The notes: generated by a model from the sequence alone, not told the origin. 64,000 nucleotides of DNA from Anaerolineae bacterium (GCA_022825675.1 JAJDWK010000072.1:1-64000), one strand, 5' to 3'; positions 28,070 through 38,089 are shown, counted from the stretch's first letter. Program-made: numbers and translations.

Positions 28070-28987
28070 TTAGCCAGCGGCGGCAAATTCCACCACCGGG
28101 TAGCCTTCGGTCTCGGTCCGCTGGCGGAACAGGGCGCTCAGCCGCCGCGTCATTTCGCCGGTGCTGCCAGCGCCAATCTGCCGCCCGTCCAGCTCAATGA
28201 CTGGTGCCAGCTCACCCATTGTACCACTGCAGAACATTTCGTCCGCGCGATAAACTTCGCTCAAGGACAGGTTCTTGACGACAGCGGGGATGCGCTGGCG
28301 CTCACAGATTTCCAAGACTGCCGCCCGCGTGATGCCTTCGGGGCAAGCGCCCGTGTCTGGCGTTTTTACAAGCCCATCGGTCACGATAAAGACATGGGTG
28401 GCGTTGGTCTCCGCGACATAACCTTGATAATCCAGCATCAGCGCGTCATCGACGCCGGCGGCATTCGCTTGAATCTTCGCGAGAATCGAGTTTATCAAAT
28501 TGCAGGAATGGATATTTTGGTCGACGCAATCAGGCGGGATGCGGCGGATGCCAGCTGTAATCAGCCGAATGCCGCCCTTGTCATAGACCGGCGGCTTGTG
28601 TTCCGCCAGTACAATCAAGGTAGGACCCTGCGTGTTGAGGCGGGTGTCCATCCCGCTGGTATATTTGAGGCCGCGGCTCAAGGTCAAACGGATGTGTACG
28701 CCATCAGTCATGTGATTGGCGATTAGGGTCTTGCGAATTTCTTCGATAATCGCCTCATGCGGCGGAATTTCGGCGAATGCCATCGCCTTGGCGGAATGGC
28801 GCAGGCGGTCAAGGTGCGGAATCAGCTTAAAGATGCGCCCCTGATACAGGCGCAAGCCCTCCCAAACGGCGTCGCCGCCTTGCACTGCCGAATCAAAAGG
28901 GCTGATGCCAGCGACATCGCGGTGCAGCAGCTCGCCGTTTATATTTATGAGCAGGTCTTTGTTTTTGGGGTTAAACTCTTGCTTCAT
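28070..28987 (-). CDS. Aminotransferase class IV (IlvE/DAT-like), catalytic Lys apparently replaced
   Basis: A 305-aa fold-type IV PLP-enzyme-like protein. SPFDSAVQGGDAVWEGLRLYQGRIFKL is the normal N-terminal region, and VAETNATHVFIV and PEGITRAAVLEICE match the C-terminal PLP-phosphate region. Where the family has the Schiff-base Lys (IKSLNYLNNILAK in BCAT, IKSLNLL in D-amino acid transaminase) this protein reads NIHSCNLINSILAK, so His stands in the Lys position by my alignment. It may therefore be a non-transaminating relative. The ATG overlaps the upstream sulfotransferase-like stop (ATGA), so the two are coupled. Confidence 0.82.
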   Translation of the reverse strand: MKQEFNPKNKDLLININGELLHRDVAGISPFDSAVQGGDAVWEGLRLYQGRIFKLIPHLDRLRHSAKAMAFAEIPPHEAIIEEIRKTLIANHMTDGVHIRLTLSRGLKYTSGMDTRLNTQGPTLIVLAEHKPPVYDKGGIRLITAGIRRIPPDCVDQNIHSCNLINSILAKIQANAAGVDDALMLDYQGYVAETNATHVFIVTDGLVKTPDTGACPEGITRAAVLEICERQRIPAVVKNLSLSEVYRADEMFCSGTMGELAPVIELDGRQIGAGSTGEMTRRLSALFRQRTETEGYPVVEFAAAG

Positions 28988-29721
28988 GTCTTTGTCCCGC
29001 TGATGCAGTAGGGCAGCATTTCTTCGTACAGCGCATCACATTCTTCCAGCAAGCCCCGCATTTTTGCTGGCAGCGCGCGGTCATCTTCCTGATAGGGGGC
29101 GAAGGCGGTCGACGCTTCAACAGCGGCGTACCAGTGCTTCGCCCAGATGCCGTCACTGTCCCGCCTGCCCGCTTTCCAGGAGAGCATCGCCTTGTCAAAG
29201 TGTACATCAAGCGCGGCGCAGAGGCGGCGCAGGCTCCGCTCGGGGCGCTGCAGGACATCGCGCGCCTCAATCACCGGCGGGATGCGCCCCGTTTCCTGGC
29301 GCACGAAGTTAAACAATTCCAGTTGCTGCGGCAAGCCTGTCTGTTCCAAAGTCGGCTCGGGTATCACTTTGGCGAAGGACAGCAGCATGCGGCGCGGCTC
29401 ACGCAGCAGGAAACAATTGTGAACCTGCCGCAGCCAACTGCGGTCGATATGCGGCAGCATGTGCTGCGTCATGTGCTTCTGGTAGCTGATGGCTTCCCTC
29501 CCGCTGCCAGCAAGCAAGTTGGCGACAACCTTGCGCCAGTCGCTTTCGTAGTGGCGTATAATGTCGCTGGCAGCGGGATGATCGTAGCCGGTGCTGAGCA
29601 AATAGTGCGCATAAAATGGTTCATCGACCACCGCCGTATCCCGCCGGCTGGACCAGGAACGCATCAGCGCTGTTGATATATTCCGCGGTCCCGACCACAT
29701 CGCGATAATCCGCTGCGGCAT
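28984..29721 (-). CDS. Sulfotransferase-like protein
   Basis: A 245-aa protein from ATG 29721 (MPQRIIAMWSGPRNIST); the track ORF extends 83 codons upstream without support. The N-terminal SGPRNISTALMRSW resembles the 5'-phosphosulfate loop of sulfotransferases. LREPRRMLLSFAKV resembles the 3'-phosphate-binding R...S motif. The middle has SYQKHMTQHMLPHIDRSW. It likely transfers sulfate from PAPS to a hydroxyl or amine, but the acceptor is unknown. The four-base overlap with the aminotransferase-like gene suggests joint function. Confidence 0.72.
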   Translation of the reverse strand: MPQRIIAMWSGPRNISTALMRSWSSRRDTAVVDEPFYAHYLLSTGYDHPAASDIIRHYESDWRKVVANLLAGSGREAISYQKHMTQHMLPHIDRSWLRQVHNCFLLREPRRMLLSFAKVIPEPTLEQTGLPQQLELFNFVRQETGRIPPVIEARDVLQRPERSLRRLCAALDVHFDKAMLSWKAGRRDSDGIWAKHWYAAVEASTAFAPYQEDDRALPAKMRGLLEECDALYEEMLPYCISGTKT

Positions 29722-29819
29722 GCTGCTCCCATCCTGATCGACTTCCCCCGCGAAATTGCGGGCACTTGCCCAAGAGCCCGCCTTGCCACTATAGTGAAGC
29801 AGTCGGCAAACCCCACCAA

Positions 29820-31028
29820 GTGTACCCGAAAGCGCGCGCGTTGTCACATCACAGCTTCCATAATCGCGGCGCAAGCGGAAAGCGGCTGCTGGCAGCCGCC
29901 GCGATTGCCCTGCTGAGTGCGGCGCTGGTGATTGTGCTTGCCAATGCACTCCGGCAAGCGCCTGCTGCACCGCAAATGCTGATAGAGCAGCAGACAGTCG
30001 AGACCGTCAAACCAAGCGTCTGTGTGCACAGCTTGCTGGAAAACGAAGTGCAGGAAGAAAAAATCTTGCGCTCGCTTGCCCTCACGCGTGAGCTTGGCGC
30101 CAGCGCAATTGTACAGTTCTTCCCCTGGGCGTATTTTGAACAGAGCGACGATGACTTCAGCTGGGAGCGCGCCGACTTTATCATCAAACATGCCCGACTC
30201 CAAGGCTTGCATATTATCGCGCGCTTGGGGCTGGTGCCAGAATGGGCGCGGCGCGGCATATCAGGCTCTACGCTCAACACCTTGCCAAGTGAGTCTTTCG
30301 CCGATTTCGCGGAGTACGCCGCCGCCTTTGCCGCGCGTTATGCCGGCGAAGTCGAGCATATCATCATTTGGAACGAGCCCAATTTGAGCTTTGAATGGGG
30401 CTATCAGCCGGTGGATCCGGCGGACTATGCCAATTTGTTGAAGGCGACGTATGCCCGCGTCAAAGCGGCTAATGCGCAGATGACAATCCTGGCGGGGGCA
30501 TTGGCGCCAACGCTGGAAGCGGCGGGAAGCAGCGCCGGCTGGAACGATTTGGCATACCTGCGGGCGCTTTATGCCGCGGGCGCTGGTGCCTATTTTGACG
30601 CGCTGGCGATTCACAGCTACGGCTTCCTCGACCCGCCGGAAGCGCCGCCCGCCGCGAATCGGCTGAACTTCCGCCGCGCTGAACTCCTGCGGGACATCAT
30701 GCTCGAATATGGCGACGCGGCGAAGCCCGCTTTCATCACCGAGAGCGGCTGGAACGATCATCCGCGCTGGACGGGGGCGGTGCGCCCCTCCCAGCGCAGC
30801 GCCTATACCATCCGCGCCTTTCAATTTGCCGAAGCAAACTGGAGTTGGCTTGAGCGACTCTGCATTTGGGCGCTGCGCTATCCGGCAAATCTCAATGCGT
30901 ATCCGGATTATTCCACGCTCATCAGCCCTGATTTCCAACTGAAGCCGATATATTATGCGCTGCAAGCCCATGCCCGCGGCTGGGAAAGTGAGACGAGACT
31001 GTGGCTGCCACCGCCCGAAAAAAACTGA
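29820..31028 (+). CDS. Membrane-anchored clan GH-A glycoside hydrolase
   Basis: About 402 aa from a GTG at 29820; the track begins at a TTG at 29766, and the true start is uncertain because no ribosome site is clear. One N-terminal helix (LLAAAAIALLSAALVIVLANAL) anchors a TIM-barrel domain. HIIIWNEPNLSFEWG supplies the acid/base Glu (NEP) and KPAFITESGWNDHPRW the nucleophile Glu, as in GH39, GH5 and related families. FDALAIHSYGF is also typical. It likely cleaves a glycan outside the membrane. The next gene overlaps it by 28 bases. Confidence 0.8.
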   Translation: MYPKARALSHHSFHNRGASGKRLLAAAAIALLSAALVIVLANALRQAPAAPQMLIEQQTVETVKPSVCVHSLLENEVQEEKILRSLALTRELGASAIVQFFPWAYFEQSDDDFSWERADFIIKHARLQGLHIIARLGLVPEWARRGISGSTLNTLPSESFADFAEYAAAFAARYAGEVEHIIIWNEPNLSFEWGYQPVDPADYANLLKATYARVKAANAQMTILAGALAPTLEAAGSSAGWNDLAYLRALYAAGAGAYFDALAIHSYGFLDPPEAPPAANRLNFRRAELLRDIMLEYGDAAKPAFITESGWNDHPRWTGAVRPSQRSAYTIRAFQFAEANWSWLERLCIWALRYPANLNAYPDYSTLISPDFQLKPIYYALQAHARGWESETRLWLPPPEKN

Positions 31029-31807
31029 GGCGCGGCAAAATTAAGCGCTTGCTGGCGGCGGCAGCGCTGACGCTTTTGGCGGCGGGCGCGTTTCTCGCTT
31101 TTCAGCGCCTGCTGCCGCCCCAGCCGGCGCGCGCATTCCCAAGCGGCGCGATTGTAATCGGCGTGGATGCCAGCTTTCCGCCTTTCGCCCTCGATGATGG
31201 CGGCAACTTAAGCGGGCTGGATATCGACCTGGCGCGCGCCATCGCCAGCGAAATCGGCTTGCCGGCGCGCTTCGTCACCCTTAGTTACTTTGGGCTGTAT
31301 GACGCCCTGACGACCAGCAAAGTCGATCTTTTGATTTCGGCTTTGCCTATCGAGCCGGGGCGTACTGACGATGTGAGATACTCGCAGCCATATTTTGACA
31401 ATGGGCTGGTTCTGGCGGTTAACGCGCCATCCGCGCCTGATTTGCAGGCGCTGGCAGGCAAAGCCATCGCCTATGAATACGCCAGCAGCGCCGACAGCCA
31501 ACTGCGCGCTTGGGAAAGCGGCGGAAGCCACTTCCAGCGCCGCCCTTATGAGCTGCCGCGTTATGCCTTGGATGCGCTGCGATATGAGCAGGCGGGTGCG
31601 GCATTGATAGAGGCGACCGCGTTTTTCCTCTATCGCAAAGAGCATCCCGCCTGGGCAGCGGCGTATACATACGCGGCGCGGGCTCCCTATGCCATCGCCG
31701 TCCGCCATGAGCCTTGGGATACACTCCGCCTGCTTGATGCGGCGCTCGCAGCTTTGAAAGAAAGCGGTGAACTGGCTAGAATTATCGACAATTGGGTCGG
31801 CAGTTGA
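31001..31807 (+). CDS. Membrane-anchored family-3 solute-binding protein
   Basis: A 268-aa protein with a GTG start inside the end of the glycosidase gene. A basic N-terminus (ARKKLRRGKIKR) and one helix precede a complete SBP_bac_3 domain: VIGVDASFPPFALDD, LSGLDIDLARAIASEIG, DLLISALPIEPGRTDDVRYSQPYFDNGLVL, and the C-terminal LRLLDAALAALKESGELARIIDNW. It probably binds an amino acid-like ligand at the cell surface. No permease or ATPase of the matching type is nearby, so it may be a sensor or an orphan receptor. Confidence 0.85.
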   Translation: MAATARKKLRRGKIKRLLAAAALTLLAAGAFLAFQRLLPPQPARAFPSGAIVIGVDASFPPFALDDGGNLSGLDIDLARAIASEIGLPARFVTLSYFGLYDALTTSKVDLLISALPIEPGRTDDVRYSQPYFDNGLVLAVNAPSAPDLQALAGKAIAYEYASSADSQLRAWESGGSHFQRRPYELPRYALDALRYEQAGAALIEATAFFLYRKEHPAWAAAYTYAARAPYAIAVRHEPWDTLRLLDAALAALKESGELARIIDNWVGS

Positions 31808-31825
31808 TATATACAGGAGAGGGCT

Positions 31826-32794
31826 ATGCGCAAAAAAATCCGCTGGGGAATCTTGAGCACGGCAAATATCGGGCGGCGCGTCATCCCCGCCATCCATGCA
31901 TCGCGTAATGGCGAAGTCGCCGCAGTCGGCAGCCGCACTCTTGAGCGGGCGCGCGCCTTCGCTGCCGAGCAGGCGATACCGCGGGCTTATGGCAGTTATG
32001 AAGCCTTGCTGGCGGATAGCGAGATTGACGCCATCTACCTGCCCCTGCCCAACAGCCTGCATGCGGAATGGGCTGTCCGCTGCGCCGAAACGGGCATACC
32101 CACTTTGCTTGAAAAACCCTTCGCCAGTGATGCGGGCGAAGCGCAAAGCATCGCTGATGCTTTCAGCGAGCGTGATGTCATGCTGGCGGAAGCCTTTATG
32201 TATCGCTTCCATCCCCAGCACACCAAAGTTAAAGAACTCATCGCCGCCGGCGGCATCGGCAGGCTGGAAATTATCAACAGCAGTTTCACATTTCCCATCA
32301 GCGACGAGGGCAATATCCGCTTGAGCAAGGCGCTGGCGGGCGGCTCTTTGATGGATGTCGGCTGCTATTGCGTGAATCTGATGCGATTTATGACCGGCGA
32401 AGAACCCGCCAGCGTCAGCGCTAGCGCCCGCATCGGCGCGTCCACTGGCGTTGATGAAGCGCTGGCGGCAACTTTACGCTTCCCCTCAGGCACCATCGGG
32501 CATTTTGATTGCGGGCTGCGCGCCCAACGCCAGCACAGCTACACGCTCAAAGGCTCGGCGGGCATGATAATTGTGCCGACCAGCTTCGTGCCTGACAGAT
32601 CCGCCGATACGCTAGTGCAGCATTGGCAGGGGGACGACTATGCGGAATATGTCATCCCGGCGGTTGACCAGTATCAGCTGATGGTGGAGGATTTTGCCGC
32701 CGCGCTGCTGTCCGGCAGGTCGCCGCGCTTCCCCGCTGCGGATGCCGTGTGTAATATGGCGGTTGTCGACACGCTGCTGGCGGAGGCGCGCTAG
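31826..32794 (+). CDS. Gfo/Idh/MocA family oxidoreductase
   Basis: A 322-aa NAD(P)-dependent sugar dehydrogenase-like protein. CAGGAGAGG lies just before the ATG. The N-terminal Rossmann domain shows [42 protein letters not shown] and [13 protein letters not shown] (the conserved EKP Lys). The C-terminal domain has [12 protein letters not shown] and [23 protein letters not shown] (the usual GG.L.D.G.Y). It likely oxidises a sugar or cyclitol. It overlaps the convergent exporter gene by four bases. Confidence 0.92.
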   Translation: MRKKIRWGILSTANIGRRVIPAIHASRNGEVAAVGSRTLERARAFAAEQAIPRAYGSYEALLADSEIDAIYLPLPNSLHAEWAVRCAETGIPTLLEKPFASDAGEAQSIADAFSERDVMLAEAFMYRFHPQHTKVKELIAAGGIGRLEIINSSFTFPISDEGNIRLSKALAGGSLMDVGCYCVNLMRFMTGEEPASVSASARIGASTGVDEALAATLRFPSGTIGHFDCGLRAQRQHSYTLKGSAGMIIVPTSFVPDRSADTLVQHWQGDDYAEYVIPAVDQYQLMVEDFAAALLSGRSPRFPAADAVCNMAVVDTLLAEAR

Positions 32795-34593
32795 ACGGCC
32801 GCTGCCGCCGCCAGCCGCCTTTCACCCGTTTGCACGCGCCAAAGCGCCGCGTATAAGCCATTTTGCTGCAGCAGCGCGTCATGCGCGCCGCTTTCCAGCA
32901 ATGCGCCATTTTGCAGCACAAATATCATATCTGCATTGCGCACGGTGGACAGGCGGTGCGCGATCATGATGGTTGTGCGCCCCACAACAATGCGCTCCAG
33001 CGAGCGCTGTATCGCCGCTTCGGTCTCGTTATCCACCGACGATGTCGCTTCATCCAGGATGAGAATCGGCGGATCTTTCAACACGGCGCGGGCGATAGAA
33101 ATGCGCTGCCGCTGCCCGCCGGAGAGCTTTTGCCCGCGCTCGCCCACAATCGTGTCATAGCCATCAGGCAGCTCGCTGATGAACGCATGCGCTTCCGCGA
33201 TTTTTGCCGCCGCGACAATCGCCCGCTCCGGCACCTGCGTCAAACCATAGGCGATATTTTCGCGTACACTGCCATGAAAGAGAAAAACATCCTGGCTGAC
33301 CAAGCCGATGGCATTGCGAATATCTTTCTGCTTGAGTTCGCGCAGGTCAAAGCCATCCAGCAGGACGCGCCCGCCAGTAACATCATAATAGCGCAGCAGC
33401 AGCTTCACGATTGTGCTTTTTCCCGCGCCAGTAGCGCCGACAATCGCCACAGTGTCGCCGGCGGGCACATCAAGCGACAGTTGCCGGATCACCGCTCGCC
33501 CGTCGCTGTAGGCAAAATCGACAGTGTCCAGCCACATGTGCCCTTTCACAGTTTCCCGCGGCAGGGCGCTGGGACCATCAAGGATTGTCGAGCCGATGTT
33601 GAGCAGGTCAAGTATGCGCACTGTCGACGCCATCGCCCGCTGGTATTGGTCGAAGGTCTCGCCCAGCTTGGTCAGGGGCCAAAGCAAGCGCTGCGTCATA
33701 AAGATGAGCACGCTGTACGCGCCAATCTCGAGCTGTCCCTCAAAAACAAGCTGCCCGCCAGCGACAGTGATAGCGACAAAACCGGTCACAATCGCCATGC
33801 GTATCAGCGGGGTAAAGGCGGAGCTGTAGCGGATGGCGCGCCGATTGCGCTCCAGGTATTCGTTGCTCTCGCGCCGCAGGCGATCCGCTTCAAAGTCTTC
33901 CGCCGTGAAACTTTTGATGGTGGCGATGCCGCTCAAAGTATTCGACAACTGATGATTTATCGCGCTGACCTGTTCGCGGACGGCAGTGTAAAGCGGTGCC
34001 AGCAGCCGCTGAAATTTCAGCGAGCCCCAGAGGATGAGCGGCATCGGCAGCACCGCCAGCCAGGCAACGCTGGGCGCGATGAAAACAAAAATGCCGCCGA
34101 TGACCACTACTGTCGTCAAAATCTGGATGATGTCGCTGGCACCAATATCGAGGAAGCGCTCCAACTGATTGATGTCGTCATTCAGCACCGCCATCAAGCC
34201 GCCGGTGCTTTGGTCTTCAAAATAGGCGAGTTCCAAATGCTGCACATGGTCATAGGCTTCCACGCGCAAATCATGCTGCATCGATTGCGCCAAATTGCGC
34301 CAATACACGCGCTGGATGTATTCAAAGAGCGATTCCAAAATCCAGATAAGCAGCGTAAGCGCGCCCAAAATCAGCAGCTGATGCGTGAGGTCGGTTACGC
34401 CCATGCGCCCGAGCAAGGAGTTTTGCTGTTCGACCACGATATCAACCGCCATGCCTATCAAAACTGGCGGCATAATATCAAATACTTTGCCGAGCACAGA
34501 ATACAGGGATGCCAGCGCCACCCGCCGCTTGTAGACAGAAGCGTAGTTCAAAAGACGGGCGAAGGGATGCCCATCAGGCATCGGCTTAGACAT
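32791..34593 (-). CDS. ABC exporter, fused membrane and ATPase domains (MsbA/LmrA-like)
   Basis: A 600-aa half-transporter. Residues 1-320 hold about six membrane helices, with [12 protein letters not shown] and [15 protein letters not shown] typical of ABC exporters. The ATPase follows: Walker [21 protein letters not shown]-loop [17 protein letters not shown], signature [16 protein letters not shown], Walker [13 protein letters not shown] and H-loop IAHRLSTV. It probably works as a homodimer exporting a lipid, peptide or drug. A TATAAT at 34631-34636 (minus) may be its -10, with a poor -35, in the 115-bp spacer 34594-34708. Confidence 0.93.
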   Translation of the reverse strand: MSKPMPDGHPFARLLNYASVYKRRVALASLYSVLGKVFDIMPPVLIGMAVDIVVEQQNSLLGRMGVTDLTHQLLILGALTLLIWILESLFEYIQRVYWRNLAQSMQHDLRVEAYDHVQHLELAYFEDQSTGGLMAVLNDDINQLERFLDIGASDIIQILTTVVVIGGIFVFIAPSVAWLAVLPMPLILWGSLKFQRLLAPLYTAVREQVSAINHQLSNTLSGIATIKSFTAEDFEADRLRRESNEYLERNRRAIRYSSAFTPLIRMAIVTGFVAITVAGGQLVFEGQLEIGAYSVLIFMTQRLLWPLTKLGETFDQYQRAMASTVRILDLLNIGSTILDGPSALPRETVKGHMWLDTVDFAYSDGRAVIRQLSLDVPAGDTVAIVGATGAGKSTIVKLLLRYYDVTGGRVLLDGFDLRELKQKDIRNAIGLVSQDVFLFHGSVRENIAYGLTQVPERAIVAAAKIAEAHAFISELPDGYDTIVGERGQKLSGGQRQRISIARAVLKDPPILILDEATSSVDNETEAAIQRSLERIVVGRTTIMIAHRLSTVRNADMIFVLQNGALLESGAHDALLQQNGLYAALWRVQTGERRLAAAAAV

Positions 34594-34708
34594 GTGCTGG
34601 AATTGGTCGCGAAATCGGCATAATCAGGCGATTATAGGGGAGATATCGCCACCGCGCCAGATGGTGAATGGGGCGGGAGCGAACATGACACCGGTATTCA
34701 CCTGCGCG

Positions 34709-35680
34709 CTAGCGGATGAGCCCGCCGCCCGCCGCCCCTGCCACCAGCGCCGCGACCTCAGCATAGTCCACCAGCGGCAAATCGCCGGGGATGGTATATT
34801 TCAGCGCTGACATCGCCGCGCCCCATTTCAACGCCAGCGCGACATCATCATAGGTCAGCCAGGCATAGAGGAAGCCGGCGGCAAAGGCGTCGCCGCCGCC
34901 GATGCGCCCGACTTCGCCCGCCAGTATCGCCGGCTGCCGCCGCTTTTCGCCCGCCGGACTGAGCGCCTGCGCGCCGTCCGCGCCCAGGGTCATCACAATC
35001 AGCGCTTGCGGGTAACGCCGGGAGAGCGCCGCCAGCGCCGCGTCCGCGTTTTGCGCGCCATACAGCGTGTGATAATCGCCCAGCGGGCAGAAGATCACAT
35101 CCGCCAGCGAGAGCGCCGGGTGACAGCCCGCTGCCGCCTCAGCGCCGCTCCAAAGTTTGCTGCGATAGTTGCTGTCAAAGCTGATGCGCCAGCCGGCTTC
35201 TTTTGCCCGCCGCATCGCCGCCAGCGCGGTTTGCGCTGCGCTGTGGCTGATAGCCAGCGTGATGCCAGTGAGATGCAGCAAGCGCGCCCGCCCCGGCGCG
35301 AAAAGGCGCTGCGGCAAGTCACTGGGCTGCATGCGGCTCATCGCCGAATCAGCACGGTCATAGAGTATCTCGCTGGCGCGCGGCGCTGGTGCCTTCTCGT
35401 GAAAATAAATGCCGAGCCGTTCCTCAGGCACCCAGACAACATGGCTGACATCAACGCCGAATTGCGCGATGCGGTTGCTGACATAACGCCCCAGTGGTGA
35501 TTGCGGCAAGCGCGAAAGCCAAGCGGCGCGCATGCCCAAGCGGGATAGCCCGACGGCGGTATTGGATTCGGTGCCGCCTACCCAAATGTCGAAGCGGCGC
35601 GTTTGCTCGATGCGCAGCATGCCAGGCGGCGTCAAACGCATCATCGTCTCGCCCAGAGTTAGCACATCAAATTCTGTCAT
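34709..35680 (-). CDS. PfkB-family sugar kinase, 2-keto-3-deoxygluconate kinase type
   Basis: A 323-aa ribokinase-fold kinase. LTLGETMMRLTPPGMLRIEQTRRFDIWVGGTESNTAVGLSRLGM is close to KdgK starts. FDSNYRSKLW is the usual KDG kinase FD.N.R..LW motif, and RIGGGDAFAAGFLYAWL carries the catalytic Asp and anion hole (here GGGD rather than GAGD). It would phosphorylate 2-keto-3-deoxygluconate or a similar keto sugar. It stands alone, divergent from the glycosyltransferase genes after 87 bp. Confidence 0.88.
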   Translation of the reverse strand: MTEFDVLTLGETMMRLTPPGMLRIEQTRRFDIWVGGTESNTAVGLSRLGMRAAWLSRLPQSPLGRYVSNRIAQFGVDVSHVVWVPEERLGIYFHEKAPAPRASEILYDRADSAMSRMQPSDLPQRLFAPGRARLLHLTGITLAISHSAAQTALAAMRRAKEAGWRISFDSNYRSKLWSGAEAAAGCHPALSLADVIFCPLGDYHTLYGAQNADAALAALSRRYPQALIVMTLGADGAQALSPAGEKRRQPAILAGEVGRIGGGDAFAAGFLYAWLTYDDVALALKWGAAMSALKYTIPGDLPLVDYAEVAALVAGAAGGGLIR

Positions 35681-35755
35681 CGCCTGCCCTGTTGGATTTG
35701 CCGCATTCTCATCACAGCGCGAGCGCCACCGCTAGCGCCCACTTGATGATACCGC

Positions 35756-35761
35756 TATACT
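35756..35761 (+). promoter_or_regulatory. Possible -10 for a leaderless glycosyltransferase transcript
   Basis: TATACT ends six bases before the ATG at 35768, and no ribosome-binding site precedes that ATG. If the hexamer is used, transcription would begin at or next to the start codon. No good -35 is seen. Confidence 0.3.
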
Positions 35762-35767
35762 CGCGGC

Positions 35768-36871
35768 ATGGCACATATCGGAATCGACGCGCGGCTGACG
35801 CATTATCGCGTGGGCGGCATCAGCCGTTACACCAGCGCTTTGCTCGCCGCTTTGGCAAAATTGCCATCCCGCCACGAGTTTACCGTCTTTCAAAGCCGCA
35901 AATCCAGGCGGCGTCTCTGCAGCGCTTTTGCCGCCGCCAAGCTCTGGACGCCGCCACATCACCCGCTGGAACGGGCGGCGCTTTCGGTCGAGCTCGCGCG
36001 GCACCGGCTGGACTTGCTGCACAGCCCTGATTTTATCGCGCCTATTAGAGCCGCCAAACGCCATGTCATCACCGTGCACGACCTCAGCTTTGTTCATTAT
36101 CCCGAAACGATGACGGCAGCGAGCCGCCGCTATTATTCTGGACAGATTGAAGCATCGGTCAAGCGCGCCGATCATATCCTGGCGGTTAGTGGCGCGACCA
36201 AAAATGATTTGATTGAGATTCTCAATGTGCCAGCGGACATGATTACTGTGCAGCATCATGGCGTTGATGACGCTTTTCAACCGCTGCCCGCCGCGGCGAT
36301 CCAGCCAGCGCTGAAGGCTTTGGAATTGCCCAGCGAATTTTTCCTCTTCGTCGGCACTTTGGAGCCGCGCAAGAATCTGGTGGGCTTGGCAAAAGCCTAC
36401 CGCGAATTGAAGCGGGCGCTGCCGGATGCGCCGCCGCTGGTCCTGGCGGGGCGCGCCGGCTGGCATTACGAGCAGTTGATGGCGGATGTGACTGCGGTCG
36501 GCATCGGCGAGCAGTTGCTGCTGCGGCATGCTGTTAGCGATGAGCAGTTGCCCGCCTTGTATTGCCAGGCAACCGCGCTGATTCTGCCTTCCTTCTATGA
36601 AGGCTTCGGCTTGCCCGCGCTGGAAGCGATGGCTTGTGGCACGGTGCCGATAGTCAGTGAAGTCTCTTCTTTGCCCGAAATTGTTGGCGATGTCGGCGCT
36701 CTGATAAATCCGCATGAGCCCAGCGCCATCGCCGCGGCGATGGCAGCAGCGCTAACTGACAGCGCCTGGTGTCAAGCGCAGCGTGAAGCCGGGCTGCGCC
36801 GTGCCAGCCAATTCCGCTGGCAAAAATCGGCGCGTTTGGCGCAGGCCTGTTATCAGGCGCTGCTCAACTAA
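35768..36871 (+). CDS. Glycosyltransferase, GT4 family
   Basis: A 367-aa GT-B enzyme. The N-terminus IGIDARLTHYRVGGISRYTSALL is the usual acceptor-side glycine loop region. The C-terminal nucleotide-sugar domain has FLFVGTLEPRKNLVGLAKAY, then LPSFYEGFGLPALEAMACGTVPIVSEVSSLPEIVGDVG with the E...G...E signature of GT4. It is the first of three adjacent glycosyltransferases probably building a surface polysaccharide or glycolipid. Confidence 0.92.
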   Translation: MAHIGIDARLTHYRVGGISRYTSALLAALAKLPSRHEFTVFQSRKSRRRLCSAFAAAKLWTPPHHPLERAALSVELARHRLDLLHSPDFIAPIRAAKRHVITVHDLSFVHYPETMTAASRRYYSGQIEASVKRADHILAVSGATKNDLIEILNVPADMITVQHHGVDDAFQPLPAAAIQPALKALELPSEFFLFVGTLEPRKNLVGLAKAYRELKRALPDAPPLVLAGRAGWHYEQLMADVTAVGIGEQLLLRHAVSDEQLPALYCQATALILPSFYEGFGLPALEAMACGTVPIVSEVSSLPEIVGDVGALINPHEPSAIAAAMAAALTDSAWCQAQREAGLRRASQFRWQKSARLAQACYQALLN

Positions 36872-36877
36872 CCGCGC

Positions 36878-38089
36878 ATGAAGATCCTGCTGCTAAGCCC
36901 AGACCTGCCCTACCCCAGCGAGTCGGGGGCGGCGCTGCGCAACTTCGGCATCATCGAGGGTTTGAGCGCCGCCGGGCACGCGCTCACTCTGCTGACTTTC
37001 GGCGCAGCAGCCGCTCTTTCCGCTGCGAATCCGCTGCATCAACTCTGTGAGCGCGTCCAGGCGCTGCCGCAGCCGCAGCAGAGCAGGCTACAGCGCATCA
37101 GCACCTTGCTGACGAGCGACAGCGCGGACATGCAATTCCGGCTAGAAGATCCCGCCTTCCGCCAGGTTCTTGACGAAACCCTGGCGCGGCAGCCATTTGA
37201 CCTGATTCAATTCTCCGGGCTGGAGCTGGGCGGCTACCTCGGGCAGATAATCAGCGGCAGGCGCGGGGCGAAGATTGTCTACGATGCCTTAAATGCCGAA
37301 GCCCAGCTGCAAGCGACAATCGCGGGAGTGGATAGACGCCGCTTGGATCGCTTGCCCGCTGCGCTGTATTCCCGCGCGCAAAGCCGGCGGCTGGCGCGCT
37401 TTGAAGGGCGTATTTGCCGTCAAGTCGATGGGGTGCTCACGGTCAGTCAAGAGGACCGCCAGCACTTAAGCGCCTATGGCGGCGCGCCCATGTTTGTGCT
37501 GCCCAACGGCATTTTCGCGCGCGCCTATCAGCCGCCGCCAGGCAATATACGCGCGGACAAGCTGCTGGTTTTCAGCGGCAAGATGGATTATCGCCCGAAT
37601 GTTGATGCGATTGAGTGGTTTTGCCGAGCTATCTTGCCGCAGGTTCTGGCGGCGCAGCCCGGTACGCAGCTGCGCGTAGTCGGCAAAAATCCGCACCCGA
37701 GGCTGCAAGCGGTCGCCTCTGGTGCGGCAGTGCAGTTTAGCGGCTGGGTCGAGGCGATTCAGCCGCATCTGCACGAAGCCGCGGCGTATATTGTGCCTTT
37801 GCGCATGGGCAGCGGGACGCGGCTGAAGATATTGCAGGCTATGGCGGCGGGCTGTGCTGTTGTGTCCACTTCGCTGGGCGCGGCTGGATTAAATGAGCAG
37901 GCGCTGGGCGCGTTAATTCTCGCCGATGAGGCGGCGCATTTTGCGCAGGCGGTGCTCGCGCTGCTGGCTGACGCGCCGCGGCGTCAGCGATTGGGCAATT
38001 GCGCGCGTGAGCAAGCCCGCCGCCATTATGATTGGGCGGCGCTGATGCCGCGGCTGCTCACAGCCTATCGGGAGCTGGGACTTGAATAG
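36878..38089 (+). CDS. Glycosyltransferase, GT4 family (second)
   Basis: A 403-aa GT-B protein, 6 nt after the previous gene. It begins MKILLLSPDLPYPSESGAALRNFGIIEGL, and the donor domain shows LLVFSGKMDYRPNVDAIEWF and PLRMGSGTRLKILQAMAAGCAVVSTSLGAAGL. This is the pattern of the PelF/TuaH-like GT4 group (sugar transferase with R.G.G.R.K..EAMA). It overlaps the following heptosyltransferase-like gene by eight bases. The sugar specificity is unknown. Confidence 0.9.
   Translation: MKILLLSPDLPYPSESGAALRNFGIIEGLSAAGHALTLLTFGAAAALSAANPLHQLCERVQALPQPQQSRLQRISTLLTSDSADMQFRLEDPAFRQVLDETLARQPFDLIQFSGLELGGYLGQIISGRRGAKIVYDALNAEAQLQATIAGVDRRRLDRLPAALYSRAQSRRLARFEGRICRQVDGVLTVSQEDRQHLSAYGGAPMFVLPNGIFARAYQPPPGNIRADKLLVFSGKMDYRPNVDAIEWFCRAILPQVLAAQPGTQLRVVGKNPHPRLQAVASGAAVQFSGWVEAIQPHLHEAAAYIVPLRMGSGTRLKILQAMAAGCAVVSTSLGAAGLNEQALGALILADEAAHFAQAVLALLADAPRRQRLGNCAREQARRHYDWAALMPRLLTAYRELGLE

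Noticed and set aside
32863-34623. 586-aa plus ORF opposite the ABC exporter
   Set aside because: Antisense shadow; the exporter on the minus strand has all ATPase motifs in order.
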